Shown piece by piece: positions 47,317 to 54,760 of a DNA stretch of 64,000 bases; positions within the stretch are counted from its first letter, which is position 1, and every line of letters starts with the position of its first letter. A program made the position numbers and the translations under genes. The notes under the pieces are model-generated. The model saw nothing but the letters and a program-made list of their open reading frames with translations, ran no database searches and was not told where the DNA came from. Where the stretch lies: the NCBI GenBank assembly GCA_001725415.1, contig MEGH01000017.1:1-64000 (forward strand), in the 5' to 3' direction. The DNA is from Pseudonocardia sp. SCN 73-27 (lineage in GTDB: Bacteria > Actinomycetota > Actinomycetes > Mycobacteriales > Pseudonocardiaceae).

Positions 47317-48171
47317 ATGGTGCTGCGCGCCCGGGAGATCATGAGCAACCGCGTCGTCACCGTCCGGGCCGACGCCCCGGTGTCGTTGGCGGAGAAGCGG
47401 CTCGCCGAGTTCCGCTTCAGCGCACTGCCCGTGACCGACGACCGCAACCGGCTCGTCGGCATGGTGAGTGTCGTCGACCTGCTGCGCTACCGCGATGACC
47501 ATCCCGACGGCACCCGTACTCCCGTCGAGGCGGTGATGACCCGCGACATCGTCCACATGTCACCGAACGCCGGGGTCGGCATCATCGCCCACCGCATGCG
47601 CACCTACGGCGAGCTGCGGGTGATCCCCATCGTCGACCGGGGCGTCCTCGTCGGCGTCGTCACCCGCAGCGACCTCATCCGGCCGCGGCCGACCGGCAAC
47701 GCGATGAGCCGTGCGGTCCGCCGGTTCGTCGAGCGCCGCTCCGAGGACCTGCGCCCCTCCAGCACCTACCGCCCGCCGCCGCGCCGCCCGCGGTCGCTAC
47801 CCGCCGACGCGACCATCCGCGACGCCATGACCTCAGCCGACCTGGTCACCGTCACCGAGGACCAGACCACCGAGGAGGCCGCCGCGCTGCTCACCGGCCG
47901 ACGCCTGACGTCGCTGCCCGTCGTCCGGGCCGGTGACCGGCTCGTCGGCATCATCAGCGAGGCGGACCTGCTGCGCGACCCCCTCGACGGCCGTCGCACC
48001 GGGCGCCCGCGGACCGTCGGCGGGGCGATGAGCCGCGACCCCGTGACGGTCGGCCCCGACGACGAGCTGCACGTCGCGCGCGCGCTGATGTCGGACCGGG
48101 GCTTCCGCATCCTGCCGGTCGTGCAGGCGGGGCGGCTCGTCGGCGTGATCAGCCGCCGCGACCTGCTCTGA
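47317..48171 (+). CDS. Protein with four CBS motifs (two Bateman modules)
   Basis: 284 residues. Each CBS unit is visible: REIMSNRVVTVRADAPVSLA, EAVMTRDIVHMSPNAGVGII, RDAMTSADLVTVTEDQTTEE and GGAMSRDPVTVGPDDELHVA, each ending in a VGxxxxxDLL motif. There is no catalytic or membrane domain. Such proteins bind adenosine nucleotides as energy sensors; a partner is not evident. A basic linker (about 130-165) joins the two modules. Confidence 0.92.
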   Translation: MVLRAREIMSNRVVTVRADAPVSLAEKRLAEFRFSALPVTDDRNRLVGMVSVVDLLRYRDDHPDGTRTPVEAVMTRDIVHMSPNAGVGIIAHRMRTYGELRVIPIVDRGVLVGVVTRSDLIRPRPTGNAMSRAVRRFVERRSEDLRPSSTYRPPPRRPRSLPADATIRDAMTSADLVTVTEDQTTEEAAALLTGRRLTSLPVVRAGDRLVGIISEADLLRDPLDGRRTGRPRTVGGAMSRDPVTVGPDDELHVARALMSDRGFRILPVVQAGRLVGVISRRDLL

Positions 48172-48222
48172 CCCGGTCATTCAGGGCCGAGCGGTTGCTC
48201 GTGCTGTGACCCGACGAGCCTC

Positions 48223-48262
48223 GTGAGTGGTACTGGTCGCCACAGCGACCAGTACCACTCAC
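48223..48262. terminator. 40-nt hairpin, second member of the conserved family
   Basis: A perfect 18-bp stem (48223-48240 with 48245-48262) closes on CACA between the convergent CBS and TRIC-type genes. It shares 30 of 40 positions and exact length with 42729-42768. Confidence 0.9.
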
Positions 48263-48266
48263 AGGC

Positions 48267-48890
48267 TCATGCCGTCACCTGGGGGAGGTGCCAGCCGAAG
48301 GCGGCGCTGACCAGGCGCAGGGTCAGGCAGGCGACGGCGCCGGCGGCCATCGCCGCGGCCCTGGGCACCCCGAAGTGCCGGGCGACGACGAGCACGACGG
48401 CGCCCAGGCCCGCGGCGACGGCGTAGATGTCGGTGCGGAGCACGACGGGGACCTCGCGCAGCAGCAGGTCGCGCAGGATCCCGCCGCCGACACCGGTGAC
48501 CGTCCCGAGCAGGACGGCGAAGACGGGGTTGACCGTGAAGTCGAGGGCCTTGGTGGCGCCGACGACGCAGAACAGGGCGAGGCCTGCCGCGTCGAGGGTG
48601 ACCAGGACCGGCGTCGGGATGGCCCGCACCCCGGAGTAGAGGACGACGACGAGCAGCCAGCCGATCGTGATCACCGCGGGGTAGGCGACGGATCGCAGTG
48701 CGGCCGGCGGGACGTCGCCGAGCAGCAGATCACGGATGATCCCGCCGCCGACGGCGGTGGCGGAGGCGACGACGAGGACGCCGAAGAGGTCGAGGCCGGC
48801 GGCGGCGCCGAGGGCACCCCCCTCGACGGCGAAGAGCATGGTCGCGGCGAGGTCGGCGACGGTCAGCAGCCGGACCGGGCGGAGACGCAC
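48267..48890 (-). CDS. TRIC-type cation channel family protein (UPF0126)
   Basis: 207 residues from GTG at 48890. Seven predicted membrane helices arranged as two repeats, each with the glycine-rich signature: GGGIIRDLLLGDVPP at about 48-62 and GGGILRDLLLREVPV at about 135-149. This is the prokaryotic YadS/TRIC family, whose trimers conduct monovalent cations. A much longer open frame upstream on this strand is antisense to nadE and is not part of the gene. Confidence 0.92.
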   Translation of the reverse strand: MRLRPVRLLTVADLAATMLFAVEGGALGAAAGLDLFGVLVVASATAVGGGIIRDLLLGDVPPAALRSVAYPAVITIGWLLVVVLYSGVRAIPTPVLVTLDAAGLALFCVVGATKALDFTVNPVFAVLLGTVTGVGGGILRDLLLREVPVVLRTDIYAVAAGLGAVVLVVARHFGVPRAAAMAAGAVACLTLRLVSAAFGWHLPQVTA

Positions 48891-48965
48891 GCCACACCCT
48901 AGAACGGGCGGGTGACAGGGTGATCGTCGCGGGGCCGACGCGGCTGGGGCAGACTTCGTCGCACC

Positions 48966-51008
48966 ATGGACTTCTACTCCGCGTACCGGCACGGGTTCCT
49001 TCGCGTCGCCGCCGCCACGTTGCGGACCGTGATCGCCGATCCGGCGGCGAACGCCAGGTCGGTGCTGGAGACGGCACGGGACCTGCACGACGACGGTGTC
49101 GGCATGGTCGTGTTCCCGGAGCTGACGCTGTCGGGCTACTCGATCGAGGACGTGCTTCTGCAGGACACGCTGCTCGACGCGGTCGAGGAGGCGCTGGCCG
49201 AGGTGGTGGCGGGGTCGGCGGACCTGTTGCCGGTGCTCGTCGTCGGCGCACCGCTGCGGTACCGGCACCGCATCCACAACTGCGCGGTCGTCGTGCACCG
49301 GGGACGGATCCTGGGGGTGGCGCCGAAGTCGTACCTGCCGACGTACCGGGAGTTCTACGAGCGCCGCCAGGTCGCGCCGGGCGACGACGTGCGCGGCACG
49401 CTGCGTCTGGCCGGGGCGGACGTGCCGTTCGGGCCGGACCTGTTGTTCGAGGCGGCGGACGTGCCGGGGTTCGTGCTGCACGTCGAGGTGTGCGAGGACA
49501 TGTGGGTCCCGATCCCGCCGAGCGCTGAGGCGGCGCTCGCGGGGGCGACGGTGCTGGCGAACCTGTCGGGCAGCCCGATCACGGTGGGCCGGGCGGACGA
49601 CCGGACGTTGCTGTGCCGGTCGGCGTCGGCACGTTGCCTGGCGGCCTACGTGTACGCGGCGGCGGGCGAGGGCGAGTCGAGCACCGACCTGGCCTGGGAC
49701 GGCCAGACGATGATCCACGAGAACGGGGTGCTGCTCGCGGAGAGCGCGCGGTTCCCGAGGGGGCCGCGGCAGTCGGTGGCCGACGTCGACCTCGACCTGC
49801 TGCGGGCCGAGCGGCTGCGGATGGGCACGTTCGACGACAACCGTCGCCACCACGCGGAGCGGGTGGAGGCGTTCCGGCGCATCGAGTTCCGTCTCGACCC
49901 GCCTGGACGCGACATCGGGCTGCGCCGCGAGATCGAGCGGTTCCCGTTCGTGCCGGCCGACCCGGCGCGGCTGGAGCAGGACTGCTACGAGGCCTACAAC
50001 ATCCAGGTCTCGGGCCTGGAGCAGCGGCTGCGCGCGATCGGGCAGCCGAGGATCGTCATCGGCGTCTCGGGCGGGCTCGACTCGACGCATGCGTTGATCG
50101 TCGCGGCCCGGGCGATGGACCGGGAGGGCCGTCCGCGCAGCGACATCCTGGCGTTCACGCTCCCCGGGTTCGCGACGGGTGAGCGCACGAAGAACAACGC
50201 GACGCGGCTGGCCGAGGCGCTGGGTGTCACGTTCGAGACGATCGACATCACCGAGACGGCGCGGCTGATGCTGCGCAACCTGGAGCACCCGTTCTCGGCG
50301 GGTGACCCGGTGTACGACGTGACGTTCGAGAACGTCCAGGCCGGTCTGCGCACCGACTACCTGTTCCGCGCGGCGAACCAGCGGGGCGGGATCGTGCTCG
50401 GCACGGGCGACCTGTCGGAGCTGGCGCTGGGGTGGTCGACCTACGGTGTCGGCGACCAGATGTCGCACTACAACGTCAACGGCGGGGTCCCGAAGACGTT
50501 GATCCAGCACCTGATCCGCTGGGGCGTGTCGTCGAAGCAGTTCGACGACGAGGTCGGCGCGGTGCTGACCGACGTGCTGGACACCGAGATCACGCCCGAG
50601 CTGGTCCCGGTCGACGACGAGCGTCCGGTGCAGAGCAGCGAGGCGACGGTGGGCCCGTACTCGTTGCAGGACTTCACGTTGTTCCACGTGCTGCGGTGGG
50701 GGATGCGGCCGTCGAAGATCGCGTTCCTGGCGTGGCACGCGTGGCACGACGTCGAGGCGGGCGACTGGCCGACCGGGTTCCCCGACGACGACCGGGTCGC
50801 GTTCGCGATGGTCGACGTCCGGCGCTGGCTCGAGGTGTTCGCGCGGCGGTACTTCTCGTTCGCGCAGTTCAAGCGGTCGGCGTTGCCCAACGGGCCGAAG
50901 GTGTCGGCGGGTGGGTCGTTGTCGCCGAGGGGCGACTGGCGGGCCCCGTCGGACATGTCGGCGCGCATCTGGCTCGACGAGATCCGCCGCGAGGTCCCGG
51001 AGTCCTGA
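48966..51008 (+). CDS. nadE: Glutamine-dependent NAD+ synthetase
   Basis: 680 residues, the size of the mycobacterial enzyme. N-terminal glutaminase (nitrilase fold) with triad Glu52 (FPELTLSGY), Lys121 (PKSYLPTYREFYE) and Cys176 (VEVCEDMW), the same numbering as the M. tuberculosis enzyme. C-terminal synthetase with the PP-loop SGGLDSTHALIVA and GTGDLSELALGWSTYG. It amidates nicotinic acid adenine dinucleotide using glutamine. ATG start; a hairpin terminator follows 60 bases after the stop. Confidence 0.97.
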   Translation: MDFYSAYRHGFLRVAAATLRTVIADPAANARSVLETARDLHDDGVGMVVFPELTLSGYSIEDVLLQDTLLDAVEEALAEVVAGSADLLPVLVVGAPLRYRHRIHNCAVVVHRGRILGVAPKSYLPTYREFYERRQVAPGDDVRGTLRLAGADVPFGPDLLFEAADVPGFVLHVEVCEDMWVPIPPSAEAALAGATVLANLSGSPITVGRADDRTLLCRSASARCLAAYVYAAAGEGESSTDLAWDGQTMIHENGVLLAESARFPRGPRQSVADVDLDLLRAERLRMGTFDDNRRHHAERVEAFRRIEFRLDPPGRDIGLRREIERFPFVPADPARLEQDCYEAYNIQVSGLEQRLRAIGQPRIVIGVSGGLDSTHALIVAARAMDREGRPRSDILAFTLPGFATGERTKNNATRLAEALGVTFETIDITETARLMLRNLEHPFSAGDPVYDVTFENVQAGLRTDYLFRAANQRGGIVLGTGDLSELALGWSTYGVGDQMSHYNVNGGVPKTLIQHLIRWGVSSKQFDDEVGAVLTDVLDTEITPELVPVDDERPVQSSEATVGPYSLQDFTLFHVLRWGMRPSKIAFLAWHAWHDVEAGDWPTGFPDDDRVAFAMVDVRRWLEVFARRYFSFAQFKRSALPNGPKVSAGGSLSPRGDWRAPSDMSARIWLDEIRREVPES

Positions 51009-51068
51009 CCGGCCGGCCCGCCCGGCTCGGACCACGTGGGTCGACCGCTGAGCCTCGGGCGCAGCAAC

Positions 51069-51106
51069 GCCGCCGGTCGGGACCATCGAAGGTCCGGACC
51101 GGCGGC
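51069..51106. terminator. Bidirectional hairpin between nadE and the His-rich gene
   Basis: GCCGCCGGTC (51069-51078) pairs with 51097-51106, and GGACC (51080-51084) pairs with GGTCC (51091-51095) inside it. It can terminate both convergent genes. Confidence 0.85.
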
Positions 51107-51117
51107 GCCGTCGTGGG

Positions 51118-51387
51118 TCAGTGGCTGCCGTGGCCGCCGTACCCGCCGGAGCTGTCCCAGCTGCTCTCGTCGCGGTGCGGGTGGCAGTGCTCCTCGTGCT
51201 GGTAGGACTTGTCCTCCCAGTGGTGGTGCGACGACTTGTCGTCCCAGCTGTCGTTGCAGCTGGTGTCCTTCCACTCGTCGTGGCCCTTGTGGTGCTGGCC
51301 GCCGTACTGCTCGTCGTACTTGTGCTTCTCGTGCTCGTTGTAGTTCGAGTCGTGCTTGTGCTTGTCGTGGTGCGAGCTCTTGAACAT
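51118..51387 (-). CDS. Small His/Asp/Ser/Lys-rich protein, probably metal-binding and disordered
   Basis: 89 residues from ATG at 51387, six bases after GAGG. About 18 His (one in five), many Asp/Glu/Lys/Ser, four Trp and two Cys; segments such as SSHHDKHKHDSN, GQHHKGHDEWKD and HEEHCHPHRDESS. No signal peptide, membrane span or family match that I recognise. Virtually every codon ends in G or C, the pattern of a true gene in this genome rather than of a shadow frame, and it has its own start signal and terminator hairpin. Zn, Ni, Cu or Co buffering is a reasonable guess; desiccation or surface roles are alternatives. Confidence 0.78.
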   Translation of the reverse strand: MFKSSHHDKHKHDSNYNEHEKHKYDEQYGGQHHKGHDEWKDTSCNDSWDDKSSHHHWEDKSYQHEEHCHPHRDESSWDSSGGYGGHGSH

Positions 51388-51491
51388 GCCGACCTCGTCT
51401 CCTGGCGGTGCTGCGGCTGCCGTGCGCGGATCGTGCTCGTTCCGTATTCGGGGAAGTCGCGATCGGCGGCCCTGCCGTTACGAGGAGCGGG

Positions 51492-52058
51492 CTACGCGGG
51501 CTCGCCCCGGCGTCGGCGCAGTCCGGCCAGGTCACCCGCGGCGAGCGCCCGCCAGAACCGCAGCGTCGCGTACTCGACCTCCAGGCCCAGCTCGAGGGTG
51601 ATCAGCCGTGGGTTGTCGGTGGGCTCCGGGCCGAAGCGGGCGACCATTCCCTCGTAGAGCGCGATCCGCTCCTCGTGGCGCTCGATCTGGCCCTTGGCCA
51701 GCCGGGTGACGTCCTCGGGGCTGCCGACCTCGTTGAAGAACAGCTTCAGCTCGGCCGGGTCGCGCATCTGGAAATGACTGTCGCTGGGCTCGGCGATCCA
51801 GCTCTCCAGCGCTTCGGTGCCTGCCGCGGTGATCGAGTACGTCTTGCGGCGGCGGCCCTCGGTCTCGGTCTCGCACGTGAGCAGACCGGCGGCGGTCAGC
51901 CGCTCGGGCTCGGAGTAGAGCTGCGCGTGCGGGAAGTGCCAGAAGTAGCCGACGGAATGTCCCACCGCACGCTTGAGGTCGTAGGGCGTCGACGGGCCCC
52001 GCAGCGAGATCATGCCCAGGACGACATAGGACGTGGGCGACAGGCGAACGGCGGGCAC
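51492..52058 (-). CDS. PadR-family transcriptional regulator
   Basis: 188 residues, GTG at 52058. Winged helix: YVVLGMISLRGPSTPYDLKRAV, HAQLYSEPERLTAAGLLTCE and GRRRKTYSITAAGTEALESWI; then the C-terminal Vir-like helical dimerisation domain. PadR proteins respond to phenolics, drugs or stress. It lies upstream, in the same orientation, of the His-rich gene (104-base gap), so control of that gene is possible but unproven. Confidence 0.92.
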   Translation of the reverse strand: MPAVRLSPTSYVVLGMISLRGPSTPYDLKRAVGHSVGYFWHFPHAQLYSEPERLTAAGLLTCETETEGRRRKTYSITAAGTEALESWIAEPSDSHFQMRDPAELKLFFNEVGSPEDVTRLAKGQIERHEERIALYEGMVARFGPEPTDNPRLITLELGLEVEYATLRFWRALAAGDLAGLRRRRGEPA

Positions 52059-52141
52059 GACCGTAGGTTATCCGGGCCGTACCGTCCGAGGAGGACGATT
52101 GCGGCGCGTCGCACACGTCCGGCCAACGGCTCCCGTTCATC

Positions 52142-53341
52142 TCATGTGTCCGGCAACGTCGGCATCTGGATGCCGGGGGAGTGCCCGAGCCGCGCGGCCC
52201 GCGTCACCGCCTCCCCGCCGAACCGCTCCCGCAGAGCGTCGAGCGTCGCGTCGAGCTCCGGGCCGGAGTCGCGCGCGTACGGCAGCGTCAGCTGGACCGC
52301 ACCGTCGCGGTCGAGGTTGGCCAGCGACAGCCCGACCAGCGTGATCCCGCGTTCCCGGATCAGCGGCATCGCGTCGGCCAGGAGCCGGCGCGCCGCGGTC
52401 AGGATCGTCGGCGTGTGGGCCGTCGCGCTCGCCAGCGTGTGCGAGCGCGTGGCCCGGGTGAAATCGCCGAAGCGCAGCCGCAGTACCACCGTGCGGCACA
52501 CCCGTTCGGCCCCGCGCAGCCGCTTGCCCAGCCGGTCGACGATGCCGGCGACGATCGCGTCGAGCTCCTCGGCCGACCGCTCCCGGCGGCCCAGCGCACG
52601 CTGCGACCCGATCGACCGGCGCCGCCTGCCCGTCTCGACCCGGCGCGGGGCGAGCCCGTGGGCCAGCGCGTGCAGGTGCCGCCCCGACGCCCGCCCCAGC
52701 AACGAGACCAGCGCCGGCTCACCCAGGTCGGCCACGTCGGCCACCGTGCGCAGGCCCATCGCGTGCAGCTTCGCCGACGTCACCTTCCCGACACCCCACA
52801 GCCGCTCCACCGGCAGCGGGTGCAGGAACGCGAGCTCGGCCTCGGGCGGCACCCGCAGCAGTCCGTCGGGCTTCGCGACGCCGCTGGCCACTTTGGCCAG
52901 GAACTTGGTGCGCGCCACCCCGACCGTGATGGGCAGCCCGACCTCCTCGGCGACCTGGCGGCGCAGCCCGGCCGCGATGTCCATCGGGGCGCCCGCGATC
53001 CGCCACAGGCCGGCCACCTCGAGGAACGCCTCGTCGATCGAGATGCCCTCGACCAGCGGCGTGGTGTCGCGGAACACCGCGAACACCGCCTTCGACGCCG
53101 CCGAGTACGCGTGCATCCGCGGCGGCACGACGATCGCGCCCGGGCACAGCGCGAGCGCCTGCCGCCCGCCCATCGCCGTGCGCACCCCGGCGGCCTTCGC
53201 CTCGTAGCTGCACGCCAGCACGACCCCGCCGCCGACGATGACCGGACGGCCACGCAGCGACGGGTCGTCGCGCTGCTCGACGGAGGCGAAGAACGCGTCG
53301 AGATCGGCGTGCAGGATCGTGGCGTCTCCGGACACGAACAT
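52142..53341 (-). CDS. dinB: DNA polymerase IV (Y family)
   Basis: 399 residues from ATG at 53341; GTG at 53335 is two codons in. Catalytic Asp13 in ILHADLDAFFASVE, Asp103-Glu104 in SIDEAFLEV, the YEAKAAGVRTAM finger motif, HhH LWGVGKVTSAKLHAMGL and a little-finger domain. It makes error-prone lesion bypass past damaged bases. The start codon is embedded in a LexA-type operator, so an SOS-induced, probably leaderless, transcript is likely. Confidence 0.94.
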   Translation of the reverse strand: MFVSGDATILHADLDAFFASVEQRDDPSLRGRPVIVGGGVVLACSYEAKAAGVRTAMGGRQALALCPGAIVVPPRMHAYSAASKAVFAVFRDTTPLVEGISIDEAFLEVAGLWRIAGAPMDIAAGLRRQVAEEVGLPITVGVARTKFLAKVASGVAKPDGLLRVPPEAELAFLHPLPVERLWGVGKVTSAKLHAMGLRTVADVADLGEPALVSLLGRASGRHLHALAHGLAPRRVETGRRRRSIGSQRALGRRERSAEELDAIVAGIVDRLGKRLRGAERVCRTVVLRLRFGDFTRATRSHTLASATAHTPTILTAARRLLADAMPLIRERGITLVGLSLANLDRDGAVQLTLPYARDSGPELDATLDALRERFGGEAVTRAARLGHSPGIQMPTLPDT

Positions 53342-53348
53342 ATGTTCG
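53335..53348. promoter_or_regulatory. LexA (SOS) box at the dinB start
   Basis: CGAACATATGTTCG is a perfect 14-bp palindrome matching the actinobacterial/Bacillus-type SOS box CGAAC-N4-GTTCG. It overlaps the first codons of dinB. It also lies downstream of the VOC gene's stop by about 25 bases on the other side, so only dinB is a sensible target on the minus strand. Confidence 0.85.
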
Positions 53349-53374
53349 CATCGGGCACCGACAATCCGGTTCCG

Positions 53375-53761
53375 CTACTCGGGTCCGGACTCCTGGATCA
53401 CCGAGAGCACGTTGCCGGCCGGGTCGGTGAACCACGCGATCGGCGGCCCGTACCTGCGCTGCACGCCGCGCTCGTCGGTCCAGTCGCTGACCTGGAACGT
53501 CACCCCCGACGCGGCGAGCGCGTCGACCGCGGCGTCGACGTCGTCGACCCGGAAGTTCAGGATCGTGAACGACGCCGGGACGTGGTCGGGCTTCGGGTAG
53601 ACGAGGGTGTCGCGCGTCGTCGCGCCGTCGCCGGCGAGGTGCAGCACGAGCATGCCGTTGCGCTCGGTGAGGCGGACGCCGAGGACGTCGCCGTAGAAGG
53701 CCCTGGCGGCGGGGATGTCGTCGACGGAGAAACCGCTGAACGCGGGCGTCTTCTCGAACAT
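53375..53761 (-). CDS. VOC (glyoxalase/bleomycin-resistance) superfamily protein
   Basis: 128 residues from ATG at 53761, after GAAGGG. Paired beta-alpha-beta-beta-beta modules: AFSGFSVDDIPAARAFYGDVLGV, MLVLHLAG, FTILNFRVDDVDAAVDAL and PIAWFTDPAGNVLSVIQ. It probably binds a metal and a small substrate; which one is unknown. It lies 39 bases after the SnoaL-like gene on the same strand and likely shares its ECF-type promoter. VOC proteins are common companions of ECF42-like sigma factors. Confidence 0.9.
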   Translation of the reverse strand: MFEKTPAFSGFSVDDIPAARAFYGDVLGVRLTERNGMLVLHLAGDGATTRDTLVYPKPDHVPASFTILNFRVDDVDAAVDALAASGVTFQVSDWTDERGVQRRYGPPIAWFTDPAGNVLSVIQESGPE

Positions 53762-53800
53762 GATGCGACCCTTCGGTTCGGTGGAGGGCATGCTGCCCGG

Positions 53801-54250
53801 TCAGGGCTGCAGGTCGGTAGCCGCGCGGAACGACCCGTCCATGTGGAACGGCGTCGACGTGTGCTCGTGGACGACGAGCCAGTGCCCGTCGACGCGGCGC
53901 AGGCAGGTCGTCGCCCGGTACCAGAAGGCGAAGCCCTCCGGCGCCCCGGCGGGAACGGCGGAGAGCTGCCGCAGGCTGTGCGCGAACGCGAGATCGCCGT
54001 CGACGGCCACCTCCAGTTCGGTGATCTCGACACCGATCGGCCCGTCGAACCCGCCGAGCCACGCCTGCACGCCCTCCGCGGTCCGGCCGCGCCTGCCCAG
54101 CGGCGGCGCGAGGTCGAAGATCACGGCGTCCGGGGCGTAGCGGGCGACCGCGCGCTCGGCGTCGCGGGTGCGCATCGCCTCGGTCTCCTCGGCGAGCAGT
54201 GTGCGGACGGCGGCCTCGTCGGCTGCGGTGTCGGCTGTGGTGGTGGTCAT
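53801..54250 (-). CDS. SnoaL-like / nuclear transport factor 2-fold protein
   Basis: 149 residues from ATG at 54250 with GGAGAG upstream. NTF2-like cone fold: ADEAAVRTLLAEETEAMRTRD, VARYAPDAVIFDLAPPLGR, GVEITELEVAVDGDLAFAHS and RRVDGHWLVVHEHTSTPF. The family includes small cyclases and stress-related ligand-binding proteins; the role here is unknown. The divergent start from the DGPF/sigma operon over a 123-base gap holds a two-way ECF promoter. Confidence 0.87.
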   Translation of the reverse strand: MTTTTADTAADEAAVRTLLAEETEAMRTRDAERAVARYAPDAVIFDLAPPLGRRGRTAEGVQAWLGGFDGPIGVEITELEVAVDGDLAFAHSLRQLSAVPAGAPEGFAFWYRATTCLRRVDGHWLVVHEHTSTPFHMDGSFRAATDLQP

Positions 54251-54303
54251 CGGGCTCTCCCGGCGTCGTGGACGCACCTCGTTCGGGCGTGTCTCGTCGG
54301 GGA

Positions 54304-54331
54304 CGTCGAAGCCGGGACGCGAGCCTCGACA
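54304..54331. promoter_or_regulatory. Symmetric ECF42-type promoter pair
   Basis: On the plus strand CGTCGA (54304-54309) and CGAC (54327-54330) are 17 bases apart; on the minus strand TGTCGA (54331-54326) and CGAC (54308-54305) are also 17 apart. Both resemble the -35 TGTCGA / -10 CGAC-like elements described for ECF42 sigma factors, and the sigma gene is two genes away. The arrangement would drive the DGPF-sigma operon and the SnoaL-VOC genes from one site. Confidence 0.65.
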
Positions 54332-54373
54332 TCCTGGGTGAGAACTTCCGAGAATTCCTCCGAGGGGGCACCG

Positions 54374-54760
54374 GTGAAGTACCTGATCATGATCATGATG
54401 AACCCCGAGGCGAGCGCTGTGTGGGAGAAGATGGGCCACGACGAGCAGGTCGAGGGCTACGAGGCGCACAACCGGGTCCGCGAGGCGATGGACGCCGCGG
54501 GCGAGCTGGTCGCGGCCGAGGCGTTGCAGGGCCAGGACGTGGCGCGCCGCGTGCGGCTGCGCGACGGGCAGGTCGTCACCACCGACGGTCCCTTCGCCGA
54601 GGTCAAGGAGCACCTCGCGGGCTACTACCTCGTCGACTGCGCGAGCATCGAGAAGGCGGTCGAGTGGGCGTCGCGGATGCCGGAGGCCGAGTTCGTCGAC
54701 ATCGAGGTCCGGCCGGTGCTCGACCTGCACGCCGTCGTCGCCGCCGGGCCCGATACGTGA
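54374..54760 (+). CDS. YCII-related DGPF-domain protein
   Basis: 128 residues from GTG 54374. It begins KYLIMIMMNPEA and carries the DGPF motif in VTTDGPFAEVKEHLAGYYLVDC. DGPF proteins are the hallmark neighbours and targets of ECF42 sigma factors, but their biochemical function is not known. The stop overlaps the sigma-factor GTG. The long open frame that extends 2 kb upstream in this frame is a shadow. Confidence 0.93.
   Translation: MKYLIMIMMNPEASAVWEKMGHDEQVEGYEAHNRVREAMDAAGELVAAEALQGQDVARRVRLRDGQVVTTDGPFAEVKEHLAGYYLVDCASIEKAVEWASRMPEAEFVDIEVRPVLDLHAVVAAGPDT

Noticed and set aside
48267-51086. 939-codon minus-strand frame through nadE
   Set aside because: Antisense to nadE and Arg-rich; only its last 207 codons encode the TRIC-type protein.
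52181-54760. 859-codon plus-strand frame opposite dinB, VOC and SnoaL genes
   Set aside because: Antisense composition artefact; only the final 128 codons are the DGPF gene.
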